DNA of 20,839 nucleotides, taken from the NCBI GenBank assembly GCA_051878575.1, contig JBJEKJ010000117.1, positions 1-20,839 of the forward strand. The letters run 5' to 3'. This DNA is from CALZFJ01 sp051878575. GTDB lineage: Bacteria; Bacteroidota; Bacteroidia; Bacteroidales; Muribaculaceae. The notes under the pieces are model-generated. The model searched no databases. It saw nothing but the letters and a program-made list of their open reading frames with translations, and was not told the DNA's origin. Every line of letters begins with the position of its first letter. The first letter of the stretch is position 1. Of this stretch, positions 6,386 to 13,604 are shown one piece after another. The position numbers and the translations under genes were made by a program.

Positions 6386-6393
6386 TATCTTTA
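6386..6393 (+). promoter_or_regulatory. Possible -7 element of mtnN-luxS
   Basis: TATCTTTA differs from TAnnTTTG only in the last base and lies just after the terminator. It would give a leader of about 27 nt. In that leader ACCGA (6393-6397) can pair with TCGGT (6418-6422) directly before the ATG. Confidence 0.4.
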
Positions 6394-6426
6394 CCGACAA
6401 ATAACAAATAATTTTTATCGGTTATA

Positions 6427-7104
6427 ATGAAAATAGCGATTATTGTGGCTATGAGCAAGGAATTAGCCCTGCTCACGCACTTTTTGGAGGATATAAGTGT
6501 CGTAACTGTCAGCGACTACGAATTTGTTATCGGCAAAATCGGATGCCACGACGTCGTAGTCATGGCATGTGGAATCGGAAAGGTGAACGCCGCCTTAGGC
6601 ACTAATACGCTAATCAGTGCCTTCGCCCCACAGTTGGTACTTAGCACCGGAGTGGCAGGAGGCGCCGACAGCAGCGTGAACGTGATGGACGTGGTTGTGG
6701 CCGACCGTATAGCCTACCACGACGTGTGGTGCGGACCGGAAACGACACCCGGTCAGGCTGCCGGCATGCCGGTGTATTTCACATCCTCAAAGAGGGTGTC
6801 GGCACTGCTTCCACAATCGGGAAATGTGCGGCACGGTCTGCTCTGCTCAGGCGATATGTTTATAGATAAAATAGAGCAAATCAATGAAATAAAGCAGAAG
6901 TTCCCCGACGCACTTGCCGTGGATATGGAATCGGCTGCAATAGCGCATGTATGCTACAAAAAGGGCATAGAATACTTCTGCATGCGCATCATTAGCGACT
7001 CTCCGGGTGCCGGTCATAATAATTCGGTTCAATACGATAATTTTTGGGCTGAGGCTCCAGAGCACACTTTCGAGCTTGTCAGGCAGCTCCTCATAGCATT
7101 ATGA
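6427..7104 (+). CDS. mtnN: 5'-methylthioadenosine/S-adenosylhomocysteine nucleosidase
   Basis: The 225-aa cytoplasmic enzyme cleaves adenine from S-adenosylhomocysteine and methylthioadenosine, yielding S-ribosylhomocysteine for the next gene's product, LuxS. It aligns end to end with E. coli MtnN (Pfs): the MKIAIIVAMSKEL opening carries the catalytic Glu12, then SGIGKV-like CGIGKVNAALGT, STGVAGG, VVADRIAYHDV, SGDMFI, VDMESAAIAHVC with the ribose-binding Met167-Glu168, and the catalytic Asp191 in IISD. Length is normal for the family. It lies 61 bp upstream of luxS in the same direction, a classic pfs-luxS pair. It is preceded by a terminator-like hairpin that may regulate it. Confidence 0.93.
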   Translation: MKIAIIVAMSKELALLTHFLEDISVVTVSDYEFVIGKIGCHDVVVMACGIGKVNAALGTNTLISAFAPQLVLSTGVAGGADSSVNVMDVVVADRIAYHDVWCGPETTPGQAAGMPVYFTSSKRVSALLPQSGNVRHGLLCSGDMFIDKIEQINEIKQKFPDALAVDMESAAIAHVCYKKGIEYFCMRIISDSPGAGHNNSVQYDNFWAEAPEHTFELVRQLLIAL

Positions 7105-7165
7105 ATTCAGAGTTACTTATATCATATTCCAAATTGAATATTATTATATATAAATCCTTCCCTTC

Positions 7166-7651
7166 ATGGAAAAAATAGCAAGTTTCACAATAAATCACAT
7201 TAAACTGCTGCGCGGCATATATGTGTCGCGTAAAGACATGTTGCCCAATGGCGACGTGGTGACCACATTCGACATTCGCATGAAAGAGCCCAACCGCGAG
7301 CCGGCGGTAGGACAGGCCGCGCTGCACACCATCGAGCATTTAGCGGCCACATTCCTGCGCAACCACCCCACATGGGGAAAACGAATTATATACTGGGGAC
7401 CTATGGGATGCTGCACGGGAAATTACTTGTTGCTCCAAGGCGACCTGCAATCATCCGATGTCATTGAATTGATGAAGGAAACCTTCAGTTTCATAGCCGA
7501 ATTTGACGGCGAGATTCCCGGCGCCAACGCTCACGACTGCGGCAACTATATGCTCAACAACCTGCCTATGGCAAAGTGGGAAGCACGCAAGTTCCTAATT
7601 GAGGTGCTCAACAACCTCAATCCCGAGAACCTCACCTATCCGGCAGAGTGA
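7166..7651 (+). CDS. luxS: S-ribosylhomocysteine lyase (AI-2 synthase)
   Basis: LuxS splits S-ribosylhomocysteine into homocysteine and 4,5-dihydroxy-2,3-pentanedione, the precursor of the signal AI-2. The 161-aa length is typical. Metal ligands are visible as His54 and His58 in HTIEH, with Glu57 as the general base, and Cys125 in AHDCGNY. The catalytic Cys is Cys82 in MGCCTGNY; the residue after it, often Arg or Gln, is here a second Cys. The 61-bp spacer after mtnN holds a small palindrome (ATATTC 7124-7129, GAATAT 7136-7141) but no good promoter, so co-transcription with mtnN is expected. Whether the product serves signalling or only methyl-cycle detoxification cannot be told from sequence. 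Confidence 0.95.
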   Translation: MEKIASFTINHIKLLRGIYVSRKDMLPNGDVVTTFDIRMKEPNREPAVGQAALHTIEHLAATFLRNHPTWGKRIIYWGPMGCCTGNYLLLQGDLQSSDVIELMKETFSFIAEFDGEIPGANAHDCGNYMLNNLPMAKWEARKFLIEVLNNLNPENLTYPAE

Positions 7652-7747
7652 CATGCTCCTCGCCTGCACTCGGCTATCCATTAGCCAAATTGTGTGAAAA
7701 CAGCAAAAGTTGTTCAACATTTGCTTCTTATTTTGGCCAATGTGTAC

Positions 7748-7755
7748 TATCTTCG
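7748..7755 (+). promoter_or_regulatory. Possible -7 element of the Rpn gene
   Basis: TATCTTCG is one base off TAnnTTTG. TTTG at 7720-7723 lies 24 nt upstream, a little far. Transcription would begin near 7762, about 19 nt before the ATG. Confidence 0.35.
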
Positions 7756-7780
7756 CAAAGTAACAAAAAAGTGAACCGTT

Positions 7781-8758
7781 ATGATTGTCAGTATTGCAAA
7801 CCCGATTTACGACTCCGTGTTCAAATATCTCATGGAGGACGAGCGTGTGGCAAAAACCATACTCTCGGCACTGCTCAAGCGCGAGGTAGCGGAGGTGGAA
7901 GTACGCAAGCACGAATACACAAATGGAAGCCGCGACAAGATATCGATGTTTCGTATCGACTTTGGCGCTCAAGTTCGCCAAGACGACGGCAGTCTGAAGC
8001 TCGTACTTATCGAGTTACAAAAGACGTGGCTTGAGACCGAGACCCTGCGTTTCCGCCAGTATCTTGGCACTCAGTATGCAAATCCCGACAATATACTGAA
8101 GGATGACAATCCTTATGGTTACGGCATCCCGATGATCACAGTCTACTTGCTCGGACATCGTGTGGGCGACATCGAGGAACCGGTTCTGTATGTGCGGCAT
8201 AAATCCTACGACTACGATGGAGCAGAAGTGACGAAGGGTATGCCCGATCCTTTTGTGGAAAGCCTTGTGCACGACAGTATCATCGTGCAGATTCCATTGC
8301 TGCACGGTCGCATCAACAACAGGCTCGTAGAGGTGCTCAGCGTTTTCGATCAGAGCAATAAAGACCGGCGGAACCGACAGGTGCTCAATATCGACGACGA
8401 CATCTATGGCGGTGACCTCGAAATGAAGCATATTATCCACAGGCTTCTCGCAGCAGCTTCCGATGCTAAACTGCGACAGGACATGAACGTAGAGGACGAA
8501 TATTTCTCAGCAATAGAGAACCGCGACACCGCAATAATGATGCGCGACCAAAAAATCGCCGAACAGGATGCACAACTCGAGCAGCAGACCGCACAACTCG
8601 AACAGCAGACCGCACAACTCGAGCAGCAGACCGCACAACTCGAACAACAGCAAAACGCGCTTTACGCATCGGCCAAAGCCATGAAAGCGGCAGGCGTCGC
8701 AACAGCGCAAATTGCCTCTATCACCGGATTATCAATAAGCACAATCAACGAATTATAG
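7781..8758 (+). CDS. Rpn-family PD-(D/E)XK nuclease / recombination-promoting nuclease
   Basis: The 325-aa protein matches the PDDEXK_2 (Rpn/YhgA-like) family. It opens with NPIYDSVFKYLMED, then has FRIDFGAQV with Asp60 and LIELQK with Glu78-Leu-Gln-Lys81 as the likely nuclease core, followed by RFRQYLGTQYA. E. coli Rpn proteins cut DNA and promote RecA-independent recombination; Bacteroidales carry many copies. After about residue 245 the chain becomes helical and contains four copies of AQLEQQT (264-291), a coiled coil encoded by a 21-bp tandem repeat. It ends with an AGVATAQIASITGLSISTIN helix-turn-helix-like segment, usual for this family. There are no transposon ends or target duplications nearby, so it appears to be a resident single gene. 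Confidence 0.85.
   Translation: MIVSIANPIYDSVFKYLMEDERVAKTILSALLKREVAEVEVRKHEYTNGSRDKISMFRIDFGAQVRQDDGSLKLVLIELQKTWLETETLRFRQYLGTQYANPDNILKDDNPYGYGIPMITVYLLGHRVGDIEEPVLYVRHKSYDYDGAEVTKGMPDPFVESLVHDSIIVQIPLLHGRINNRLVEVLSVFDQSNKDRRNRQVLNIDDDIYGGDLEMKHIIHRLLAAASDAKLRQDMNVEDEYFSAIENRDTAIMMRDQKIAEQDAQLEQQTAQLEQQTAQLEQQTAQLEQQQNALYASAKAMKAAGVATAQIASITGLSISTINEL
8570..8653 (+). repeat. 21-bp tandem repeat inside the Rpn gene
   Basis: Four in-frame units of 21 bp begin at 8570, 8591, 8612 and 8633. Units 1 and 3 are identical; unit 2 differs from them by one G-to-A change, shared by unit 4, which has further changes at its end. The alternation suggests duplication of a 42-bp block. Each unit encodes AQLEQQT, one heptad of a coiled coil, so gain or loss of a unit keeps the frame. 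Confidence 0.92.
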
Positions 8759-8867
8759 CAAACGTGCATCTCAGTCCGAATAAACGTCGGCAGCAAACTC
8801 CGCCTTTGCGTTTTGGCATAGTTTTTGTTGCTGTGAGTTCATGTTTAACTATTAATTATTCTAAATT

Positions 8868-9545
8868 ATGATTTGGGTTATTTTTATTGGAATAGCTGTG
8901 ATCAGCTATATCGCACAGGCTAATCTTAAGAACAAATTCGCAAGATATTCAAAAGAACCGATAGCCGGTGGCATGACCGGGCGCGACGTGGCAATAAAGA
9001 TGCTCCACGACAATGGAATCTACGACGTGAAGGTGACGAGCACCAACGGCATGCTCACCGACCACTATAATCCCGCCAACAAGACCGTTAACCTGAGTGA
9101 GGGTGTCTACAACTCATGCAGCGTGGCAGCCGCCGCGGTAGCAGCACATGAGTGCGGACACGCAGTGCAGCATGCCACAAGCTACTCATTCCTGCAAATG
9201 CGCTCAAAGCTCGTACCTGCCGTCAATTTCTCTTCGCAAATCATGTCGTGGGTGCTGCTTGCCGGTATAATACTGATTCAGTCCATGCCTCAGATTCTAC
9301 TTATAGGCATCGGTCTCTATGCCATAACCACACTATTCAGCTTTGTCACGCTGCCGGTGGAAATCAATGCAAGCCAACGCGCCTTGCAATGGCTTAACAA
9401 CTCGGGAATCACATTTGGCACCACACACTCACATGCCCAAGATGCCCTGCGCTCGGCAGCCTACACCTATGTGGTGGCCGCCCTCGGCTCACTCGCCACA
9501 TTGATATATTATGTGATGATTTTTCTCGGCAGCCGCCGCGACTAA
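8868..9545 (+). CDS. YugP-like membrane zinc metallopeptidase
   Basis: The 225-aa protein matches the Zn_peptidase_2 (YugP) family. An N-terminal membrane segment (about 1-17) is followed by a soluble domain with MTGRDVAIKMLHDNGI, the DHYNPANKTVNLSE strand and the zinc-binding HECGH (94-98). Two hydrophobic segments (about 122-160) follow, then PVEINASQRA, whose Glu is a plausible third metal ligand, and a last membrane segment (about 200-220). Length is normal for the family. The physiological substrate is unknown; a membrane-protein quality-control role is inference. It is a single-gene unit followed by a terminator at 9599-9620. The 109-bp gap in front holds no clear promoter. Confidence 0.88.
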   Translation: MIWVIFIGIAVISYIAQANLKNKFARYSKEPIAGGMTGRDVAIKMLHDNGIYDVKVTSTNGMLTDHYNPANKTVNLSEGVYNSCSVAAAAVAAHECGHAVQHATSYSFLQMRSKLVPAVNFSSQIMSWVLLAGIILIQSMPQILLIGIGLYAITTLFSFVTLPVEINASQRALQWLNNSGITFGTTHSHAQDALRSAAYTYVVAALGSLATLIYYVMIFLGSRRD

Positions 9546-9598
9546 GGCACTCCACTCAAGCTATTTTCTAAAAAAATCAGGCAATGTAGCCAATAATT

Positions 9599-9620
9599 CA
9601 AGAGGCATTGCCCTCTTTTT
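9599..9620 (+). terminator. Terminator after the yugP-like gene
   Basis: AGAGG (9601-9605) pairs with CCTCT (9612-9616), loop CATTGC; AA before it can extend against the T-run at 9616-9621. It lies 55 bp after the stop codon. Confidence 0.7.
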
Positions 9621-9624
9621 TCAC

Positions 9625-9660
9625 AAAAATGCGTAATTTTGCAACGAATTACGCATTTTT
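9625..9660. repeat. 14-bp perfect inverted repeat enclosing the hisS -7 box
   Basis: AAAAATGCGTAATT (9625-9638) and AATTACGCATTTTT (9647-9660) are perfect inverted copies with an 8-nt spacer (TTGCAACG). The A-tract/T-tract ends give it the shape of a bidirectional terminator; equally it could be a protein-binding palindrome on DNA. The hisS -7 element spans the left arm and the loop. Confidence 0.8.
9634..9641 (+). promoter_or_regulatory. -7 element of hisS
   Basis: TAATTTTG fits TAnnTTTG. A TTG at 9608-9610 is 23 nt upstream, inside the preceding terminator. Transcription would start near 9648, within the right arm of the inverted repeat, about 44 nt before the ATG. Confidence 0.5.
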
Positions 9661-9691
9661 CGATTATTAGAAGCATTTTACTATTAAGAAT

Positions 9692-11053
9692 ATGGCACAA
9701 AAACCAAGCATACCCAAGGGGACGCGAGATTTCTCGCCCGAGGAGATGGCAAAACGCAATTACATCTTCAACACCATAAAAGAAGTGTTCCTTCTTTATG
9801 GTTTTCAGCAGATTGAGACCCCATCGCTCGAGAACCTGTCGACACTGATGGGAAAATATGGAGAGGAAGGCGACAAACTGCTGTTCAAAGTGTTGAACAG
9901 CGGCGATTTTATAAGCAAGGTCACCGATGAGCAGCTGGCCGAGCGCGATTCAGTGCGCCTGACCTCGCGCATCTGCGAGAAAGGCCTGCGCTACGACCTC
10001 ACGGTGCCATTCGCACGCTATGTTGTTCAACATCGCAATGAGCTGCAATTTCCCTTCAAGCGCTACCAGATTCAGCCCGTGTGGCGCGCCGACCGCCCTC
10101 AGAAAGGCCGCTACCGTGAATTCTACCAGTGCGACGCCGATGTGGTAGGCAGCGACTCACTGCTGAACGAGGTGGAATTGATCACGCTTATCGACGAGGT
10201 ATTCCGTCGCTTTGGTATCAATATCACCATAAAGCTCAACAACCGCAAGGTCCTTAGCGGAATTGCCGAAGTGATTGGAGCCCCCGAAAAGATTGTTGAC
10301 ATAACCGTGGCAATCGACAAAATCGACAAAATAGGCATCGATAACGTGAATGCCGAGCTCAGCGAGAAAGGGCTGAGTAGGGAAGCCATCGACACCCTGC
10401 AACCGCTATTGCAGCTATCGGGCCCAAACGAGCAAAAACTCGCATCGCTTGAATCGCTGCTTGCCGGATCAGAAATAGGCAAAAAGGGTATTGAGGAACT
10501 GCGCTTCGTTATCGACAATGCCAATCAGCTTGGACTTAATTCCACTTTGGAGCTCGACGTATCCCTTGCACGTGGACTGAACTACTACACAGGCTCTATA
10601 CTTGAGGTCAAGGCCAATGATGTGGTAATGGGCAGTATAACCGGCGGTGGACGCTACGACAACCTCACCGGAGTGTTCGGCATGGATGGTGTGTCGGGTG
10701 TAGGAATCAGCTTCGGCGCCGACCGAATATTCGACGTGCTCAACACGCTCAACCTATATCCCGAAGGCACTTGCGCCTCAACAAAGGTGATTTTCACCAA
10801 TTTCGGAGAGAATGAGGCCAAAGCATCACTGAGCCATATTATGGCACTGCGAAAAGCCGGAATATCTGCCGAAATATATCCCGACAATGCAAAAATGAAG
10901 AAGCAGATGGGATATGCCGACAGCAAGAGAATTCCTTTTGTAGCAATAGTGGGAGAGACCGAGCTCGCCGAAGGAAAGATAACTTTGAAAAACATGGTCG
11001 ACGGCTCACAAGAGAAATTGACCATCGATGAGGTTATTAACCGACTGAAATGA
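9692..11053 (+). CDS. hisS: Histidyl-tRNA synthetase
   Basis: The 453-aa class II synthetase charges tRNA(His). Visible signatures: PKGTRDFSPEEM at the start, LMGKYGEEGDKL, LRYDLTVPFARYV (motif region binding ATP and histidine), motif 2 RPQKGRYREFYQCDADVVG, the His-specific ARGLNYYTGSILEV, motif 3 GGGRYDNLTGVFG with GISFGADRIFDVL, and a C-terminal anticodon-binding domain (about 355-453). The YREFYQCD segment and the longer length look more like the archaeal/eukaryotic-type enzymes than the shorter E. coli type, as I recall for Bacteroidetes. Its stop overlaps the ATG of the following transporter by 4 bp (ATGA), so the two are translationally coupled. Its promoter lies inside a perfect inverted repeat. 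Confidence 0.95.
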   Translation: MAQKPSIPKGTRDFSPEEMAKRNYIFNTIKEVFLLYGFQQIETPSLENLSTLMGKYGEEGDKLLFKVLNSGDFISKVTDEQLAERDSVRLTSRICEKGLRYDLTVPFARYVVQHRNELQFPFKRYQIQPVWRADRPQKGRYREFYQCDADVVGSDSLLNEVELITLIDEVFRRFGINITIKLNNRKVLSGIAEVIGAPEKIVDITVAIDKIDKIGIDNVNAELSEKGLSREAIDTLQPLLQLSGPNEQKLASLESLLAGSEIGKKGIEELRFVIDNANQLGLNSTLELDVSLARGLNYYTGSILEVKANDVVMGSITGGGRYDNLTGVFGMDGVSGVGISFGADRIFDVLNTLNLYPEGTCASTKVIFTNFGENEAKASLSHIMALRKAGISAEIYPDNAKMKKQMGYADSKRIPFVAIVGETELAEGKITLKNMVDGSQEKLTIDEVINRLK

Positions 11054-11964
11054 AAGAGTTTCACATACGCAAATTCTTGAAAACATGGATGCTGCCTATC
11101 TCTATGATAGGTGGCATCATTTTTCACGAAATAATAGGGTATCTTGAGTTCCTAACACCCTATCTTATCTTTCTGATGCTCACCATCACCTACACTCGAG
11201 TGAATACGAGCGAGTTTCGCATAACTCGGTTTCAGTGGAATCTGCTCCTCGTGCAGATGTTAGGGAGTTGGCTCGCCTATTTCGCCTTGCTTCCGTTCAG
11301 CGAGCCGGTAGCCACAGCCGCCTTTATTTGTGTGTTCATGCCCACCGCCACGGCAGCCCCCGTTGTCACAGGCATGCTCGGCGGAAGCGTCACCAAACTG
11401 GCAACATATTCCCTGCTGAGCAACCTTACTGTTGCCGTCACCGCCCCGGTATTTCTCTCTGTTGTGAACGACTCAGGCCGCAACATACCATTCTCCGACT
11501 CATTCACCACCATTTGCGCACAGGTGGTGCCACTGCTCGTGCTTCCACTCGTAGTGGCAATATTGATGCGACACTCATCGCCGAGGCTGCACCGGTCCAT
11601 ATCCGGCCACCAGTCCATATCATTCTGGCTGTGGGCAGTAGCCCTATTCATTGTCATGGGGCGCGCCGTCAGCTTCATGATAAGGCAGCCGCTCAGCGAG
11701 TTGCCTGTGATGATAGGCATGGCACTCGCATCACTCGCAGTGTGCTGCCTGCAATTCATTATCGGGCGCAAGGTGGGGGCACGGCTCGGCGACCGCATAT
11801 CAGGCGCACAAGGATTGGGACAGAAGAACACCATTCTCGGTATATGGATGGCACTGACCTACCTGCATCCGCTCGTCTCCATAGGACCTGCGGCCTATAT
11901 TGTATGGCAGAATACCATCAACAGCTACCAACTCTATCGCAAGGCAAAATCCCAACAGTCATAA
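11050..11964 (+). CDS. Bile acid:sodium symporter (BASS) family transporter
   Basis: The 304-aa protein is hydrophobic throughout, with about 8-10 membrane helices. It matches the BASS/SBF-like family: a helix with FMPTATAAPVVTGMLGG, where the polar and Pro residues interrupt the helix as in the family's crossing region, and GLGQKNTILGIWMALTYLHP, comparable to the second crossing helix. The substrate cannot be read from sequence; family members carry bile acids, pantoate, pyruvate or other organic anions. It starts inside the hisS stop codon (ATGA overlap), which fixes the ATG at 11050 and implies co-transcription. No terminator is evident after it before the crp promoter. Confidence 0.75.
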   Translation: MKEFHIRKFLKTWMLPISMIGGIIFHEIIGYLEFLTPYLIFLMLTITYTRVNTSEFRITRFQWNLLLVQMLGSWLAYFALLPFSEPVATAAFICVFMPTATAAPVVTGMLGGSVTKLATYSLLSNLTVAVTAPVFLSVVNDSGRNIPFSDSFTTICAQVVPLLVLPLVVAILMRHSSPRLHRSISGHQSISFWLWAVALFIVMGRAVSFMIRQPLSELPVMIGMALASLAVCCLQFIIGRKVGARLGDRISGAQGLGQKNTILGIWMALTYLHPLVSIGPAAYIVWQNTINSYQLYRKAKSQQS

Positions 11965-12034
11965 AATAGCCCTATGAATGCCTTAAACACTATTTTTTCG
12001 TACTTCAAGGGTGCTATCATAACGGAAAAAATCG

Positions 12035-12042
12035 TAACTTTG
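12035..12042 (+). promoter_or_regulatory. -7 element of the Crp/Fnr regulator gene
   Basis: TAACTTTG is a perfect TAnnTTTG match. The -33 region is weak. Transcription would begin near 12049, about 37 nt before the ATG. Confidence 0.55.
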
Positions 12043-12085
12043 CAGTGTCTTACCACTAAAGCAAGTCATAGACTGGAGGAAGGTA

Positions 12086-12769
12086 ATGGAAAGTATTTTT
12101 GAGATATTAATGGACTTGCCTCTGTTTCAGGGCGTAAGTCGTGAGAAATTGTCGGAGCTAATCGAAAAGACGCCGTTTCATTTCTTGAAATATGCCGACG
12201 GCGAACAGATCATAGCCTCAGGTGAGCCTTGCACGCATGTCAAATTCATCATCTCGGGGGCAGCAATAGTCGACACTGCAAGTAACCAACGCCGTGTGAC
12301 TATCAGCGAGACGATGAGCGCTCCTGCGGTAATCGGCCCGGAATACCTATTCGGACTTGAGACAAGATATCCTTTCAAAGCCACGGCAAAGGGAACTTGT
12401 GGCGTGCTGCAAATAACCAAAGCCGACTATCTGACCATACTTAACAGCGACAAGGTGTTCATATTCAACGTGCTCAACATACTTTCACGCAAAGCCCAGA
12501 AAAGCGCATCCAATCTTCTTGCGCTTTCAAGCGGCTCCATCGCCGAGCGACTTTCCTTCCTGATTCTCTCCCTCACTCACCACGGCTCCACCGACATCAG
12601 AATCACCTTCAAGCAGAAAGACCTCTGTTCAATCCTCGGCACACAGCGATCATCGTTTGTGTCGGCAATCACCAAAATGCAGGAGGATGGCATAATAAAG
12701 TTCTCATTGTCGGAAATCGAGGTGAACGACCGCAACATGCTGCTCGACATTCTCCACACCGACGATTGA
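12086..12769 (+). CDS. Crp/Fnr-family transcription regulator
   Basis: The 227-aa protein has the Crp layout: a cyclic-nucleotide-binding-like beta barrel (about 12-125; FQGVSREKLSEL, YADGEQIIASGEPCTHVKFI, ISGAAIV), a dimer helix (about 125-150) and a winged helix-turn-helix (about 150-222; SIAERLSFLIL, then TFKQKDLCSILGTQRSSFVS as the recognition region). There is no Fnr-type Cys cluster at the N-terminus, and the Arg and Glu that bind cAMP in E. coli Crp are not seen in their usual phosphate-cassette form, so the effector is unknown. It is a single gene with a good -7 box at 12035. It could act on neighbours, but nothing in the sequence shows which. Confidence 0.85.
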   Translation: MESIFEILMDLPLFQGVSREKLSELIEKTPFHFLKYADGEQIIASGEPCTHVKFIISGAAIVDTASNQRRVTISETMSAPAVIGPEYLFGLETRYPFKATAKGTCGVLQITKADYLTILNSDKVFIFNVLNILSRKAQKSASNLLALSSGSIAERLSFLILSLTHHGSTDIRITFKQKDLCSILGTQRSSFVSAITKMQEDGIIKFSLSEIEVNDRNMLLDILHTDD

Positions 12770-12779
12770 CGCCCACCAA

Positions 12780-12883
12780 CCTGCAACAATGAATCCCATA
12801 AATCAATCTTGCAGGACAGCATCTATGGGGTATCATACAATAACATCTCACAGCAGCAATGCCGACAGATGTTATAAGCTGCT
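12780..12883 (+). other. Interleaved inverted repeats (possible tandem pseudoknots) after crp
   Basis: Four perfect pairings interleave. CCTGCAA (12780-12786) with TTGCAGG (12809-12815) crosses CCCATA (12795-12800) with TATGGG (12824-12829). ATAACATCT (12840-12848) with AGATGTTAT (12867-12875) crosses AGCAGC (12852-12857) with GCTGCT (12878-12883). The second set has the loop lengths of an H-type pseudoknot (3, 9 and 2 nt). No T-run follows, so it is not an ordinary terminator. It could be a structured crp 3' UTR, a separate RNA, or chance. The rest of the 234-bp crp-tetR gap holds the tetR operator region. Confidence 0.45.
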
Positions 12884-12942
12884 AATTTTCTGCCCAATAT
12901 TTGTGAGAATAAAGTTTTTTCAGTAAATTCGCACATTATTAG

Positions 12943-12970
12943 CAAAAGTGCGCAAATTTTGCGACTTTTG
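12943..12970. promoter_or_regulatory. Probable TetR operator over the tetR promoter
   Basis: Outer arms CAAAAGT (12943-12949) and ACTTTTG (12964-12970) flank inner arms CGCAAA (12951-12956) and TTTGCG (12958-12963), making a 28-bp near-palindrome with one unpaired G at 12950. Its right end, GACTTTTG (12963-12970), is one base off the -7 consensus, and transcription would start near 12977. A palindrome over the promoter of a tetR gene is the usual layout for self-repression. Confidence 0.6.
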
Positions 12971-13003
12971 TGTCGATTTTCAATTTGAAGTTTCCATTAC
13001 AAG

Positions 13004-13585
13004 ATGGTATTAAAGACAAGAGAAAAACTAATTGAAATTGCCCGACAACTATTCGCTCATAAGGGTGTGGAAAACACCACTATGAACGATATCGCATCTG
13101 CTTCCGACAAAGGAAGACGCACTATCTACACCTACTTCCGCAGCAAGCGCGACATCTACAATGCCGTGGTAAAAACCGAGAGCGACAAAATCATCGACAA
13201 GCTATCGTCGATCGTCGACAATCCCACAGACCCTGAGCAGAAACTCATGGACTTCATTTTCACCCGGTTTGAGGCCATAAAGGAGTCGGTGACTCGCAAC
13301 GGCACACTGAAAGCCGGTTTCTTCCGCGACGTGCGTAAGGTGGATCGCGCCCGACGCAGCAACACTACCTCCGAGGCCAACATACTGAGGCAGATTCTTA
13401 TAGAGGGGGTAAATGCAGGCGTATTCCATATTCGCCATGTGGAGCAGACGGCCACAATGATGATCTTGTCGCTGCAAGGGCTCGACGTTCCCTACATCCG
13501 CGACAATTTCTCGGAACTCGGGATAGAGAAACTTCAACTGCGCGAACATCTTAAGGACCTCATTCTAAATGGTATAAAGAATTAA
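13004..13585 (+). CDS. TetR/AcrR-family transcription regulator
   Basis: The 193-aa protein has a TetR DNA-binding domain at about 8-54: LIEIARQLFAHKGVENTTMN, then DIASASDKGRRTIYTYFRSK with the turn and recognition helix, and KRDIYNAV. The remainder is a helical ligand/dimer domain typical in length. It lies 19 bp upstream of the fabH-like gene and is followed by fabG, so it probably controls fatty-acid or another acyl-chain synthesis; acyl-CoA- or acyl-ACP-sensing TetR regulators of this kind are known, but the ligand here is inference. The near-palindrome at 12943-12970 is its likely own operator. ATG 13004 begins the alignment. Confidence 0.88.
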   Translation: MVLKTREKLIEIARQLFAHKGVENTTMNDIASASDKGRRTIYTYFRSKRDIYNAVVKTESDKIIDKLSSIVDNPTDPEQKLMDFIFTRFEAIKESVTRNGTLKAGFFRDVRKVDRARRSNTTSEANILRQILIEGVNAGVFHIRHVEQTATMMILSLQGLDVPYIRDNFSELGIEKLQLREHLKDLILNGIKN

Positions 13586-13604
13586 TCACAATAACTCGCA
13601 TTTT

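Noticed and set aside
7781..8758. Rpn gene as a mobile element or transposase
   Set aside because: No terminal inverted repeats, target duplications or partner genes were seen, and Rpn proteins are nucleases only historically labelled as transposases.
11235..11969. A 244-codon frame inside the BASS transporter gene
   Set aside because: Arg/His-rich shadow frame; the transporter frame has coherent membrane helices and is coupled to hisS.
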